Origin: Gimesia chilikensis
Lineage (GTDB): Bacteria > Planctomycetota > Planctomycetia > Planctomycetales > Planctomycetaceae
Length of the DNA stretch: 64,000 nucleotides
NCBI RefSeq assembly: GCF_007744075.1
Contig: NZ_CP036266.1
Span: 7,468,564-7,532,563 of the forward strand
Direction of reading: 5' to 3'
Shown here: positions 9,527 through 17,357 of the stretch, piece by piece
Numbering within the stretch: position 1 is the first letter of the stretch
How the letters are laid out: the number at the start of each line of letters is the position of its first letter
Position numbers and translations under genes: made by a program
The notes under the pieces: model-generated
Seen by the model: the letters and a program-made list of their open reading frames with translations, nothing else
Databases searched by the model: none
What the model was told of the DNA's origin: nothing

Positions 9527-10243
9527 TCAGGAACGACGTCGTGACTTCGGTGGGGAGAGAATCTCGCTCAGGATATAAGCCTGGCGAAATGACTGTTTGT
9601 CCTTGAGTGCGTCGCGCAGAAGCTGGGCTGCCCCAATCCGCTGGCCAAGCTGGCTGCCTCCCGACCGGTTACCAAAAGTGTCTGAAAGGTGCTGGCCGAC
9701 TTTACTGTCGATCTGGCTATGCACCCGGGACTGCATATGTTTCTTCTGAGTCTTTTCGATCCGATCACGCAGAGAGCCGCCCAGTCGCTTCTGCCGCTTC
9801 TGCTCTTCCAGTTCGTTGCGCTCGCGATGGGTAACTTTTTTCTTCTTGGGCTTGGGCTCAGGAGGTTTGCTGGCAGCCTGCTGCATCTTCTGCTGATAAG
9901 AGCTCGAAGCTGAGGGCAATGGTTTTCTCTGACGGCGCTGTCGACGCGGCGTCGAGGCAGCCGCTTCAATACCGTCATCCTCAAAGAAATCGATCTCCGC
10001 CGGTTCCGCTGCCCGGGCCTGCTGTGCGCGCGGTTCCTGTTTCTTTGCCTGCTGGGGATTCATCGCGTCCTGCAGAAATTTTTCCAGCTCTTTCTGCAGT
10101 TGCGCTTTCTCCTTAGTCTTGCCGGGCTGTGCTTTATTCTTTTCCTTGGCGGCATTCGCGATTGCACTGGCGGCACTGATCAGCAGAAACAGGATACCGA
10201 TTACGGCGCCCACCCAGTCTGCTGCTAAGATCGGAAGATTCAT
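9527..10243 (-). CDS. Membrane-anchored, Gln/Lys/Arg-rich protein of unknown function
   Basis: 238 residues. One hydrophobic segment at about residues 10-28 (WVGAVIGILFLLISAASAIA) is followed by a long, strongly charged, low-complexity region rich in Gln, Lys, Arg and Ala. Near the end is a short, more conserved-looking block (LRDALKDKQSFRQAYILSEILSPPKSRRR). No catalytic motif is visible. The gene sits directly after floA in a minus-strand run beginning with nfeD, so it may be a cytosolic-facing scaffold or partner of the flotillin assemblies. That role is inferred from context only. Similar charged, single-span proteins are easy to misassign, so no family is claimed. Confidence 0.65.
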   Translation of the reverse strand: MNLPILAADWVGAVIGILFLLISAASAIANAAKEKNKAQPGKTKEKAQLQKELEKFLQDAMNPQQAKKQEPRAQQARAAEPAEIDFFEDDGIEAAASTPRRQRRQRKPLPSASSSYQQKMQQAASKPPEPKPKKKKVTHRERNELEEQKRQKRLGGSLRDRIEKTQKKHMQSRVHSQIDSKVGQHLSDTFGNRSGGSQLGQRIGAAQLLRDALKDKQSFRQAYILSEILSPPKSRRRS

Positions 10244-10326
10244 AATTTACCCCAGTCGCTCTTTAATCCTGTCCAGTGGCATCAGCCTGGCTGTGAATCC
10301 CTTTCACAATCAAACACGGCTCATAC

Positions 10327-11376
10327 TTAGCTGGTTGTAGTCGGTTCCCGTTCGGGAGTCCCGATCATGTCACGCATCTTGGTATCGGCCTGCACGTTTT
10401 TGAGTTCATAGTAATCCAGGATCCCGATTTTTCCGGAACGAAACGCCTCGGCGATCGCTTCGGGCACTTTGGCTTCTGCCAACACTACCTGGGCCCGGTT
10501 TTCCTGGGTCAACGCGACCATTTCCTGTTCGCGAGCCTTCTGTTCTGCTCGTCGCTGTTCTGCTTTCGCCTGTGCCACACGCATTTCCGCTTCAGCGTGA
10601 TCCGCCTGCAACCGGGCTCCGATGTTCTCACCGACATCAATGTCTGCGATATCGATCGAAACAATTGTGTAAGCGGTCTGCTTTTCCAGACCTTCGTTCA
10701 ACACGATCTGAGTAATCTTATCCGGATTCTCCAGGACCTGCTCATATGTAGCAGTCGAACCGATGGCCTGCACAATCCCCTGTCCCACACGGGCGATGAC
10801 GGTCTCTTCGGTTGCACCACCAACCAGCTGTTTCAGGTTGGTTCGCACGGTAACCCGGGCCCGTACATTCAACTGAATTCCGTCGCCAGCCACTGCATCC
10901 AGTGTGCTGTTGGTCTTCCGGGGATCAGGACAGTCAATCACCTTGGGGTACACGCTTGTCCGCACGGCGTCTAAAATATCGCGGCCCGCGAGGTCGATCG
11001 CCTGGGCTGACTGCCAGTCCAGATCGATTTTCGCCCGCTGGGCGGCAATCAAGGCACGAATTACATTCGGTACATTTCCCCCGGCAAGGTAATGGGCTTC
11101 CAGATCACGCGTCGAAATATCATACGACTTGGTGACCCCAGCCTGAATTGCCATGATTTTGCTGCGGACGATAATGGTCGGGTTGACCTTACGAATCGTC
11201 ATCATCACCAGATTGAAGAAGCCGATCTTGGCGTTCGTCAATATACATTGAATCCACAAACCGGCAAAGCGGGCAAACAACGCGAATATAAACAGCGCAA
11301 ACAGAAAGACGACGATCCCCACAATCCAGATGATGGTGGAATTATCATCGGCCGCTAATAGATTCAAGGTGCTCAT
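10327..11376 (-). CDS. floA: Flotillin-like protein FloA
   Basis: 349 residues, close to the usual FloA length. An N-terminal membrane segment (about residues 13-36, [20 protein letters not shown]) is followed by a cytosolic SPFH-like domain with [22 protein letters not shown] and [21 protein letters not shown], which are characteristic of FloA/YqfA. After it comes an Ala/Glu/Gln-rich helical region near 250-315 ([19 protein letters not shown]). FloA forms membrane microdomains in bacteria and is usually encoded beside an NfeD protein, as here. nfeD lies 138 bases upstream on the same strand. The basic membrane protein gene follows after 83 bases. Confidence 0.93.
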   Translation of the reverse strand: MSTLNLLAADDNSTIIWIVGIVVFLFALFIFALFARFAGLWIQCILTNAKIGFFNLVMMTIRKVNPTIIVRSKIMAIQAGVTKSYDISTRDLEAHYLAGGNVPNVIRALIAAQRAKIDLDWQSAQAIDLAGRDILDAVRTSVYPKVIDCPDPRKTNSTLDAVAGDGIQLNVRARVTVRTNLKQLVGGATEETVIARVGQGIVQAIGSTATYEQVLENPDKITQIVLNEGLEKQTAYTIVSIDIADIDVGENIGARLQADHAEAEMRVAQAKAEQRRAEQKAREQEMVALTQENRAQVVLAEAKVPEAIAEAFRSGKIGILDYYELKNVQADTKMRDMIGTPEREPTTTS

Positions 11377-11514
11377 TCCTGCTTTCCTGTCCTGAGAAAA
11401 AGTAGATCCTGGTGTTGTTTGCTACGGCGGAATTCGACTTGGCAACCTGTCGGCTATCCGGATTCAATCATTGTAGAGAATTTTCGGGCCCGACTCCAGA
11501 GCCTGCCGATAGAA

Positions 11515-12111
11515 TCAGGTTTCGGGAACCTCAAAATCGAGAGAACCATCGGCCAGCGATTCGCGCTTTGGAGCAGTTTTTTCCTCTGTATCGGAACTCT
11601 CTTTAGCGGGTTTCTTAACCATTTTCACGACCAGACGCGTCCCTTCCACGGCTATGATCTCTACATCCACACGCGGATCGATGATCATGCCCTGGCTTTC
11701 ACAGTGGTGCCGTTCATGATCAACGATGACAAACCCACTGGGGTTCAAAAGAGTTTGCGTTTTTCCTGTTTTCCCGACTAATGACCGCAGATGATCGGTC
11801 TCGGCCTGGAAACCACTGACTTCTTCCAGTGTCGGCGCTTCGTGAATAAACTTCTTCCCCCAGGCGGTATTCGGAAAGATTTTGACTGCCATGCCAATCG
11901 TTGTGGGTATCAGCACGATAATACTGGCGATATAAGTCCACCAGAAGCCGGGGCTGGTTCCCCACCAGGCCATCCAGGCCCCCCAGAGCGAGGCAGCCAT
12001 GCTCGACAATGCCAGCACGGCGATCAGCCCTCCCGAAGGAATGAAGATCTCAGCCACGAACATCATCAATGCTATGATCAAGCCCAGAATGGCAATCAGC
12101 GAATAATCCAT
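11515..12111 (-). CDS. NfeD family membrane protein
   Basis: 198 residues. At least two or three hydrophobic segments fill the first 85 residues (LIAILGLIIALMMFVAEIFI, LIAVLALSSMAASLWGAW, TYIASIIVLIPTTIGMAVKI). A soluble C-terminal beta-rich domain follows (LVGKTGKTQTLLNPSGFV, VDVEIIAVEGTRLVVKMV), matching the OB-fold domain of NfeD. There is no ClpP-like serine protease domain, so this is the short form typically paired with FloA. The gene is first in the minus-strand run nfeD-floA-basic protein-GT4-cinA. The promoter is probably in the 250 bases to its right. Confidence 0.88.
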   Translation of the reverse strand: MDYSLIAILGLIIALMMFVAEIFIPSGGLIAVLALSSMAASLWGAWMAWWGTSPGFWWTYIASIIVLIPTTIGMAVKIFPNTAWGKKFIHEAPTLEEVSGFQAETDHLRSLVGKTGKTQTLLNPSGFVIVDHERHHCESQGMIIDPRVDVEIIAVEGTRLVVKMVKKPAKESSDTEEKTAPKRESLADGSLDFEVPET

Positions 12112-12303
12112 CAGACCTCTCGACTCTCCTTGCGATCAGCTCACCCGACCTGGAATCCCGCAAGGAACTGCTGGGACCGACAGGTGAATCACACGGGGCA
12201 TCAATATCGTATGCCTGTGCCAGACAGCAGCTTACGACACCGCTGTCTTATTGTACCTGCTTTGATCGGCAAGACAAGACGCGAACGGAAATATCCCGCT
12301 CTA

Positions 12304-12332
12304 CCAGCTGCGCGGATTCTCAGCGCAGCTGG
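12304..12332. terminator. 10-bp stem-loop between convergent/divergent transcription units
   Basis: A perfect 10-bp inverted repeat (CCAGCTGCGC with GCGCAGCTGG, 9-base loop) lies 29 bases beyond the stop of the DUF1080 gene. There is no clear run of T after it on the minus strand, so it is a weak candidate for termination or 3'-end stabilisation of that transcript. Confidence 0.4.
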
Positions 12333-12361
12333 GATGAGACAGACAAGGCTCTGAAACCTGC

Positions 12362-13423
12362 TTATTTGTCACACAACAGTGACTGGCAGGGAAAGCAGTA
12401 CTGCGGATCAGGCTGGTCGCTCAGATCCACGATCCAGATATTGCGAAAACGAACCGGATTCCGGTGATCCTGCAGCTTGATCGGATACAGCTCCGGTCCT
12501 TCCTGCTTACCACCGCCGGTCTTGGCGATAATCGCATAATCCTGGTGGACGGGAACCCCATTCAACAGCACGGTGATGTAAGCATCCTTGATCTTCTTCC
12601 CGTCCGCATCGAATTTGGGAGCAACAAAACCGATGTCATATGTCTGCCAGGACAAAGGTGGAAAACACATGTTGATGCGGGGACGCTTTTGCTTGTACAG
12701 ACCACCGCACTCGTTCTCGACCCCTTCCAGGCCAAATGAATCCAGCACCTGGACTTCGTAGCGGCTCTGCAGATAAATCCCACTGTTGCTGCGTGCCTGT
12801 CCGACAGCGTAAGGCATATAAGGCAGACGGAATTCGACATGCAGGCGATAGCTGCGATAGGTATGCTTGAACTCGGTCCCCTCTTTCAGCAGACCTCCGG
12901 GAGTGATTTCGCCCCCGGTCAGCTCATCCACAGAAGAACCATCGAAAATCACAGTGGCCCCCGGTGGTGGCGTTGCGCCCAGAGTCACACTGCTCCGCTG
13001 ATATTTAGTCAGCTGGCCCAGCAGATGCCCTCTGTGATCCAGAATTTCTACGGGACCATTCTTGTAAACCTGTAGCGTCAGGTCTTTGCCCTGCAGTGTC
13101 AGAATGTCCCCGTCCCGGGTTCCTTCCAACTCTTCACGGGCAGAGAGGTCCCAGCCATTGCCGGGCAGTCCGCCCTGGTAAAGCGAGGCGATGAAATGTC
13201 CATCACCGCGGGCAACCACCTGCAACCCCAAGGCAGCGGAGCCACACCAGTTGCAGTCGGATCCGAGCGATCCATAGTATTCACCCTGATAGAAAAAATC
13301 ATCGTCGACATTCTTCAGATCGACCACGGCATAGTTCTTGTCGCCTTTAGGGGCCTGAGCAAATGCTGCGGATGTCATTACGCAGCCTAAACAGCACAAT
13401 CCTACGAACGCCTGACGCAACAT
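12362..13423 (-). CDS. Secreted DUF1080 (3-keto-disaccharide hydrolase-type) protein
   Basis: About 353 residues from the ATG at 13423. This start is chosen because GAGAGGAT precedes it and a signal peptide begins there (MLRQAFVGLCCLGCVMTSAAFAQA). The longer frame from 13450 would put charged residues in front of the signal. The mature protein has an N-terminal beta-rich part and, from about residue 155, a laminin-G-like DUF1080 domain with VIFDGSSVDELTGGEI, HVEFRLPYMP, NSGIYLQSRYEVQVLDSFG and HRNPVRFRNIWIVDL. These are hallmark motifs of the family, which includes 3-keto-glycoside hydrolases acting on oxidised disaccharides. Many planctomycetes encode large numbers of them. Periplasmic or secreted glycan breakdown is likely, substrate unknown. 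Confidence 0.87.
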   Translation of the reverse strand: MLRQAFVGLCCLGCVMTSAAFAQAPKGDKNYAVVDLKNVDDDFFYQGEYYGSLGSDCNWCGSAALGLQVVARGDGHFIASLYQGGLPGNGWDLSAREELEGTRDGDILTLQGKDLTLQVYKNGPVEILDHRGHLLGQLTKYQRSSVTLGATPPPGATVIFDGSSVDELTGGEITPGGLLKEGTEFKHTYRSYRLHVEFRLPYMPYAVGQARSNSGIYLQSRYEVQVLDSFGLEGVENECGGLYKQKRPRINMCFPPLSWQTYDIGFVAPKFDADGKKIKDAYITVLLNGVPVHQDYAIIAKTGGGKQEGPELYPIKLQDHRNPVRFRNIWIVDLSDQPDPQYCFPCQSLLCDK

Positions 13424-13793
13424 TGATTCTCTATCCTCTCTATAAGCCATAGTCGAAATAGTCCGACCCTTTTATGTAAGCCCCCATTCTGAGGAGACTC
13501 ACCCCGATTTGCAAGCCTTGAATTCAGGATTGGCCTATCTCTATCACGGCTCCTGCAGAGCAGTTCCGGTGTTAACGAACATTAACATTTCCGCGAAATC
13601 GAGGGTACGATCAGCAGGATTATGACGACAAAACGAACCGGTATGTTGTGACCTCACTTCATTTTTGGCACAATAGTTCAACAGTGCGATTCTGCAGGTC
13701 GTCGCTTGAGCCTGCTTCCCGCCGAAATCGGTTCTGCCCCGGCAGAGCCTGACCCACCCAGTCATGACTCTTGCAACACAGAAAAGATGACCT
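13424..13793. other. Divergent promoter region, no gene seen
   Basis: This gap separates the divergently transcribed DUF1080 and DUF3311 genes and must contain both promoters. A small inverted repeat (GTTAAC...GTTAAC type, around 13570-13586) is visible. No -35/-10 pair was placed confidently. The frame that crosses it on the minus strand has no family resemblance. Confidence 0.4.
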
Positions 13794-14078
13794 ATGAGAT
13801 ACGCCGTTTATGGATTGGTTGTCATACTAATCGTTCTCCACCAGGACAACTGGCTCTGGGATGACAAAAGACTCATCTTCGGATTCATGCCGATCACCCT
13901 GCTCTACCAGGCAGGAATCTCTATCGGCGCCGCCATTGTCTGGTTTCTGGCGACCAAATTTGCCTGGCCTCACCATCTGGAAGAAATCGCCCAGGATTCC
14001 CCCACCCCGGCACCTGCTCCCACAGCAGCCCTCAAATCTGCCCCAGAATCTGACCAGGAAACAGGAGACACAGAATAA
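13794..14078 (+). CDS. DUF3311 small membrane protein, symporter partner
   Basis: 94 residues with two hydrophobic segments (YAVYGLVVILIVLH and ITLLYQAGISIGAAIVWFLA) and a Pro/Ala-rich acidic tail. Small proteins of this kind (DUF3311) are commonly encoded directly before sodium:solute symporters. Here the stop and the next start share one base (TAATG), which means tight translational coupling. It is probably an accessory subunit that stabilises or regulates the transporter in the inner membrane. The ribosome site is weak (AAAAGATGA). Confidence 0.75.
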   Translation: MRYAVYGLVVILIVLHQDNWLWDDKRLIFGFMPITLLYQAGISIGAAIVWFLATKFAWPHHLEEIAQDSPTPAPAPTAALKSAPESDQETGDTE

Positions 14079-16084
14079 TGATTCAGTTGGTAATTATTGG
14101 AATCTACTTGAGTTTGCTGCTGTTTCTGGGCGTGTTCTCCAGTCGTCTGTTTAAAGGAACCAGTAAGGACTACATGCTCGCCAGTCATTCGATTGGCCCG
14201 TTTCTGCTGCTGATGTCGATCTTCGGCACCACGATGACCGCCTTCGCACTGGTCGGTTCCAGTGGGGAAGCCTACAAAGAAGGGGTCGGGGTCTACGGGA
14301 TGCTCGCCTCTTCCAGCGGGATCATCCACTCGCTCTGCTTCTTCCTGCTCGGGATCAAACTCTGGTCCTGGGGACATAAATACGGTTACACCACCCAGAT
14401 TCAGTTCTTCCGCGAACGTCTGGAAAGCGACAAGATCGGCGTGATCCTCTTCCCGATTCTCGTCGGACTGGTAATTCCTTACCTGCTGATCGGCGTCATG
14501 TCTTCGGGCGTGGTCATCAGCAGTATTACGGAAGGTGCCTTCGACAGCGCTTTCGCCGCCTACGATTACGGCATCCCCCCCTGGCTCGGTTCGCTGGTCA
14601 TCAGCCTCGTCGTGCTGATCTACGTCTTCTTCGGCGGGATGCGGGGAACCGCCTGGGCTAACACATTCCAGACCATCGTGTTCATGATACTCGGTGTCGT
14701 CACCTTCTTCGTGATTTCCAGCAAACTGGGTGGCCTGCAGGCTGCCAGCGATGCGGTGCTCGAAAAGAACCCCTCGAAACTCATGCGGGCCGTCGATCCC
14801 AAAGACCGCGCCGCTTATGCGAAACGTTATGAGACCTGGACCCTGATCGCTAAATACAATTACGCGACCCGCGTCCTTAAAACACTGACACTCACTCCCG
14901 AGCAGAAAGCCGCAGCTTACGAGGAATTCAAACCCCGTATGCCCAACTGGCAGATGACCGCCGAAGCCGTCTACGCCGCCAAGAACGGTCTCTACGAACT
15001 GACCACCGAACAGACCAACCTCGCCCTGCTCAAACAGGACGACCGCGTCAAGCCGGATCCCTTCCCCGAGAAGTGGACCACCGACCTGATGTCGCATCAT
15101 GCCCTGCAGGAATATCCGCGGAAAGCCAATGCGGAAGACGAACAGGCGATGCTGATCTTCGGCGATAAAATCGGTCACCCCAACCACGATCTGGATCCCA
15201 ACGATCCTTCCAAGGGTAAAAAGTGGACGATCAAAAAAGCGCTCGGCGTTTACCGGGCCACGAACTGGGCTCCCGATGCACCACATCCGATGAGCAAGCT
15301 CGTTTTCTTCACTTACTTCTTCGTCCCCCTCTCGGTCGGCATGTTCCCCCACCTGTTCCAGCACTGGCTTACCGCCCGTTCTGCAGGGACATTTAAACTT
15401 CCCGTGGTCGCACACCCGCTGTTCATCATGATTGTCTGGGTTCCCTGCGTCCTGGTCGGTGTCTGGGCAACCTCCGCCACCTTCAACGGGGCACCGCTCT
15501 TCCCGCCACACTTCCCGGCGAACGCGGTCCTCGCGGCGATGGTGAAGAAGATGACCTCCCCCGTTCTCGCTGGCTTCCTGACGGCAGGGATTCTGGCGGC
15601 CATCATGTCTTCGCTGGACAGTCAGTTCCTCTGTATCGGCACCATGTTTACCGAAGACATTGTCGTACATTATGGCGGAAAAGACCGTTTTACAGATAAA
15701 CAGGTTGTCCTCATGGCCCGGACCTTTATTATTCTGGTGGTAGCGATCACCTACGGTTTCAGTCTGCTGGAGCCGCGGCGGGTCTTTACCCTCGGTGTCT
15801 GGTGCTTCAGTGGGTTTTCCAGCCTGTTCCCCATCATCTTTGCTGCGGTCTACTGGAAACGCCTCACCAAGCCCGGCGCTTACGCAGGTGTCCTGGTCGC
15901 CTTCGGTACCTGGCTCTACCTGTTTAAAGAAGCCGGTTACGCCTTGAAGCCGAACTACACCTTCCTGGGCATGATGCCGGTAGCCACCATGGTGGTCGCC
16001 TCCGCGGTCGCCATGATCCTGGTCTCCCTGGTCACCAGACCTCCCAGCAAGGAAACCCTCGTGCGGTTCTTCCCGGAAGACTAA
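14078..16084 (+). CDS. Sodium:solute symporter (SSS family) with a large hydrophilic insert
   Basis: 668 residues, longer than the usual 450-550 of the family. The N-terminal transmembrane helices include LVIIGIYLSLLLFLGVFSSRLF and MLASHSIGPFLLLMSIFGTT, the SSS pattern. Between a helix ending near residue 215 and one starting near 405 (KLVFFTYFFVPLSVGMFP) lies a soluble stretch of about 185 residues rich in Lys, Glu and Pro. It accounts for the extra length. The later helices include GFLTAGILAAIMSSLDSQFL, the conserved Na+-site region of the family. The substrate is unknown. It is translationally coupled to DUF3311 and followed by a strong stem-loop. Confidence 0.87.
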   Translation: MIQLVIIGIYLSLLLFLGVFSSRLFKGTSKDYMLASHSIGPFLLLMSIFGTTMTAFALVGSSGEAYKEGVGVYGMLASSSGIIHSLCFFLLGIKLWSWGHKYGYTTQIQFFRERLESDKIGVILFPILVGLVIPYLLIGVMSSGVVISSITEGAFDSAFAAYDYGIPPWLGSLVISLVVLIYVFFGGMRGTAWANTFQTIVFMILGVVTFFVISSKLGGLQAASDAVLEKNPSKLMRAVDPKDRAAYAKRYETWTLIAKYNYATRVLKTLTLTPEQKAAAYEEFKPRMPNWQMTAEAVYAAKNGLYELTTEQTNLALLKQDDRVKPDPFPEKWTTDLMSHHALQEYPRKANAEDEQAMLIFGDKIGHPNHDLDPNDPSKGKKWTIKKALGVYRATNWAPDAPHPMSKLVFFTYFFVPLSVGMFPHLFQHWLTARSAGTFKLPVVAHPLFIMIVWVPCVLVGVWATSATFNGAPLFPPHFPANAVLAAMVKKMTSPVLAGFLTAGILAAIMSSLDSQFLCIGTMFTEDIVVHYGGKDRFTDKQVVLMARTFIILVVAITYGFSLLEPRRVFTLGVWCFSGFSSLFPIIFAAVYWKRLTKPGAYAGVLVAFGTWLYLFKEAGYALKPNYTFLGMMPVATMVVASAVAMILVSLVTRPPSKETLVRFFPED

Positions 16085-16119
16085 TTCCCCGGAACCGCCT
16101 GTAACAGGTTTTAATCTCA

Positions 16120-16157
16120 CAGCAGACTGCAGGTTTAAGGCCGCAGTCTGCTGTTTT
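16120..16157 (+). terminator. Intrinsic terminator after the symporter gene
   Basis: An 11-bp perfect stem (CAGCAGACTGC at 16120-16130 with GCAGTCTGCTG at 16143-16153) is followed by TTTTC. It lies 36 bases after the symporter stop and just before the thioesterase gene. Confidence 0.8.
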
Positions 16158-16178
16158 CTGATTTCTATTGAGAGATGC

Positions 16179-16610
16179 ATGTCCTGCACTTTTAAAACAA
16201 TTCGCCGTGTGGAATTTCACGAAACGGACATGGCCGGCATTGTCCACTTCTCTAACTTCTACAAATATATGGAACAGGCCGAGCACGAATACTATCGCTC
16301 GCTCGACATGACCATCGTCGATAAACAGCCCGACGGCTCCGTCATCGGCTGGCCGCGGGTCTCCGCCCAATGCTCTTTTGAATCTCCCGCTTTCTATGGT
16401 GATCTCCTCGAAATTCGTCTCACCATCGAACGGGTCGGCGTCAAATCGCTGACTATCGAATACGACTTCTGGCGGGACGAAACCAAAATCGCCAAAGGAC
16501 GCATGAAAACCGTCTGCTGCCATTTCACGCATGGCGAACCGATGAAGTCCATCGAGATCCCCGAGTGGATTCAACAGAAAATTGAAGACTCACAGCATCC
16601 CACAACCTGA
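16179..16610 (+). CDS. YbgC-type acyl-CoA thioesterase (hotdog fold)
   Basis: 143 residues, the usual size for a single hotdog domain. The motif RRVEFHETDMAGIVHFSNF near residues 11-29 contains the catalytic Asp and the conserved His/Phe pattern of the 4-hydroxybenzoyl-CoA thioesterase/YbgC group. FYKYMEQAEHEYYRSL follows as the long hotdog helix. The enzyme should cleave a short or aromatic acyl-CoA in the cytosol, with the exact substrate unknown. The gene stands 21 bases before the ABC transporter ATPase and may be co-transcribed with it. A strong terminator separates it from the symporter upstream. Confidence 0.85.
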   Translation: MSCTFKTIRRVEFHETDMAGIVHFSNFYKYMEQAEHEYYRSLDMTIVDKQPDGSVIGWPRVSAQCSFESPAFYGDLLEIRLTIERVGVKSLTIEYDFWRDETKIAKGRMKTVCCHFTHGEPMKSIEIPEWIQQKIEDSQHPTT

Positions 16611-16630
16611 CTCTACCGGCAGGGACTGAC

Positions 16631-17323
16631 ATGAATGACGCTCCCGAGCAATTAGTTGTCCGCAACTTAACTAAACAGTTCACCCTCGCCGATGAATCGC
16701 TGTCGATTCTCGCCGGCGTGGATCTCACCCTCAACCGCGGCGAGGCACTCGCCATTACCGGTCCCTCCGGTTCCGGCAAGAGCACGCTGCTCTACATCCT
16801 CGGCGTGCTCGATCAGCCTACCGCGGGTGAAGTCATCCAGTTCAACCAGAACCCGTTCGTCCTCAGTGCCAAGGAACAAGCCGAGTTTCGCAACCAGAAT
16901 ATTGGTTTCATCTTTCAGGACCATCACCTGATGCCCCAGTTCTCGGTTCTCGAAAATGTCCTGATTCCCACCATGGTTCATCAGGGATCCTCCAGCGACG
17001 CCGAGGAACGTGCCCGTCATCTGCTGGAACGCGTCGGGCTCAAAGATCGACTCAATCATCGTCCCGCCCAGATTTCCGGAGGCGAACGCCAGCGGGTCGC
17101 GGTCTGCCGGGCCTTGATCAATAATCCGCGTCTGCTGCTCGCTGACGAACCCACGGGAAACCTGGACCGGGCCAACACCGAAGCCATCGGCAAACTCCTG
17201 CTGGAAATCAACCAGGAACAGAACACCATTCTGATCTGCGTCACCCACAGCAGCGAACTGGCGGCCCTCTTTCCGCAACATCAAAGATTACGCGACGGTC
17301 TCCTCGTGACCGAATCGGTCTGA
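16631..17323 (+). CDS. ABC transporter ATP-binding protein, LolD/MacB type
   Basis: 230 residues with Walker A GPSGSGKST at about residues 46-54, Q-loop in FIFQDHHLMPQF, signature ISGGERQRVAVCRAL near 147-161, Walker B LLLADEP and a D-loop GNLD. The sequence around FQDHHLMP and ADEPTGNLD is typical of the LolD/MacB/FtsE group, which drives mechanotransmission rather than substrate passage through the membrane. The partner permease follows after 34 bases. Together they probably extract or export a lipoprotein, lipid or peptide from the inner membrane. Confidence 0.9.
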   Translation: MNDAPEQLVVRNLTKQFTLADESLSILAGVDLTLNRGEALAITGPSGSGKSTLLYILGVLDQPTAGEVIQFNQNPFVLSAKEQAEFRNQNIGFIFQDHHLMPQFSVLENVLIPTMVHQGSSSDAEERARHLLERVGLKDRLNHRPAQISGGERQRVAVCRALINNPRLLLADEPTGNLDRANTEAIGKLLLEINQEQNTILICVTHSSELAALFPQHQRLRDGLLVTESV

Positions 17324-17357
17324 AATCGAATGTTCTAACTGCAGAAGAGTTCGAGTT

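Noticed and set aside
13970-16189. 739-residue open frame on the minus strand inside the symporter gene
   Set aside because: Same cause. It is rich in His, Asp and Gly without domain motifs and runs antisense to a convincing transporter.
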